Translations under genes and position numbers: made by a program
The notes under the pieces: generated by a model
Databases searched by the model: none
What the model was told of the DNA's origin: nothing
What the model saw: the letters and a program-made list of their open reading frames with translations, nothing else
Part shown: in pieces, positions 63,583 to 64,000 of the stretch
How the letters are laid out: every line of letters begins with the position of its first letter
Numbering within the stretch: position 1 is the first letter of the stretch
Assembly (NCBI GenBank): GCA_045565015.1
Contig: JBJLGD010000036.1
Span: 38,094-102,093, forward strand
DNA: 64,000 nt
Direction: 5' to 3'
From: GCA-2697345 sp045565015
GTDB lineage: Bacteria > Pseudomonadota > Alphaproteobacteria > Rhodobacterales > Rhodobacteraceae

Positions 63583-64000
63583 TTATTCACTCCGCGTGTT
63601 TTTTTTATTTTTTGAAGCAACATCTAAAATCTCAGGTGATTGTGCCTCATGTGGATGATCATTCCCAGGGTATACACGAAGGTTTGTCATCTGTTGCCTT
63701 GATAAAGGGCCACCAGGTAGCATACGCTTTACAGCTTGAGTTACCACTCGTTCAGGATTTTTTCCATCTAATATTTCCTGATTTGTACGAGATTTTATTC
63801 CGCCAGGATGGCCAGTATGCCAGTAATTAGGCTTGTTTCGTTTATTACCCGTCAATTGAATTTTTTGAGCATTAATAATAATTACATTATCACCTGTGTC
63901 CATGTGAGGTGTAAAAGTAGACTTATGTTTTCCTCTAAGACGAGAGGCCACTAATGATGCCAAGCGACCCAAAACGATACCCTCTGCATCTATTAGTACC
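63583..64000 (-). CDS. rplM: Large-subunit ribosomal protein L13, 5' end beyond the window
   Basis: The frame is open to the window edge; upstream of the apparent TTG start at 63972 it still reads VLIDAEGIV, part of the L13 N-terminus. About 15 residues are missing. The visible core has GRLASLVASRLRGKHKSTFTPH, GDNVIIINAQKI, YWHTGHPGGIKS and VKRMLPGGPLSRQQMTNLRVY. It is the first gene of the rplM-rpsI pair. Confidence 0.96.
   Translation of the reverse strand, partial: VLIDAEGIVLGRLASLVASRLRGKHKSTFTPHMDTGDNVIIINAQKIQLTGNKRNKPNYWHTGHPGGIKSRTNQEILDGKNPERVVTQAVKRMLPGGPLSRQQMTNLRVYPGNDHPHEAQSPEILDVASKNKKNTRSE

Noticed and set aside
1..64000. Prophage, insertion sequence, integron or CRISPR array
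   Set aside because: No transposase, integrase, phage structural gene or regular direct-repeat array was seen; all regions read as ordinary chromosome.

Overview
The window is an AT-rich chromosomal segment of an alphaproteobacterium, most likely an AT-rich marine member of the Rhodobacterales or a close relative. The assignment rests on gene order and signals: dusB-ntrB-ntrC-ntrY-ntrX-trkA-trkH-hfq-hflX in one direction, ppiD-trpE-trpG-trpD-trpC-moaC-moeA-lexA-gltX-gltA in the other, a GAAC-N7-GAAC LexA box, an NtrC that lacks GAFTGA, and a B12-dependent ribonucleotide reductase (NrdJ). I see no prophage, insertion sequence, integron or CRISPR array, and only one tRNA (Pro, UGG).

Layout. 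1-6.5 kb: the start of a probable mfd, hemB, a SYLF lipoprotein, a beta-hydroxyacid dehydrogenase and a penicillin-acylase family gene. 5.2-17 kb: a minus-strand block for nitrogen sensing (NtrBC, NtrYX), potassium uptake (TrkAH), Hfq, HflX and DusB. 17-24 kb: ispD-ispF-pgpA-pncC, bpt, ilvB-ilvH and a Rieske oxygenase. 24-30 kb: nrdJ, tRNA-Pro, a DUF192 gene and pdxH. 30-43.5 kb: fabI-gpt, an aminotransferase, ppiD, the trp genes, moaC-moeA, lexA, gltX and gltA. 43.5-47 kb: an enoyl-CoA hydratase, ccmE, argC, a flavin reductase and mazG. 47-53.5 kb: an iron-acquisition-like cluster (DUF4856 secreted protein, sterol desaturase family protein, Fe3+ binding protein, DUF1330, Fe3+ permease, IalB). 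54-63 kb: a sulfur/C1 locus. 63 kb to the end: rpsI and rplM.

The most coherent system is at 55.3-62.8 kb. A methanethiol oxidase (MtoX/SELENBP1 family) is divergent from genes that deal with its expected products: glutathione-dependent formaldehyde dehydrogenase, S-formylglutathione hydrolase, a persulfide-dioxygenase-like metallo-beta-lactamase protein and a sulfide:quinone reductase. Downstream of mtoX, after a strong terminator, lies a 2Fe-2S ferredoxin / DUF2182 membrane protein / cytochrome c' trio that I do not recognise as an established partner set. The locus reads as a compact pathway for oxidising methanethiol, the product of DMSP demethylation.

A second theme is apparent frameshifts in otherwise well-conserved genes: penicillin acylase, hflX, ntrX, ntrY, DUF192 and cytochrome c'. 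Four are a single extra base in a homopolymer, and three of those four fall in the same string, AAAAAAC. Several are in genes that should be kept, so residual sequencing or assembly error is the simplest reading, but transcriptional slippage in an AT-rich genome is an alternative. Coordinates for these genes are given for the restored full-length reading.
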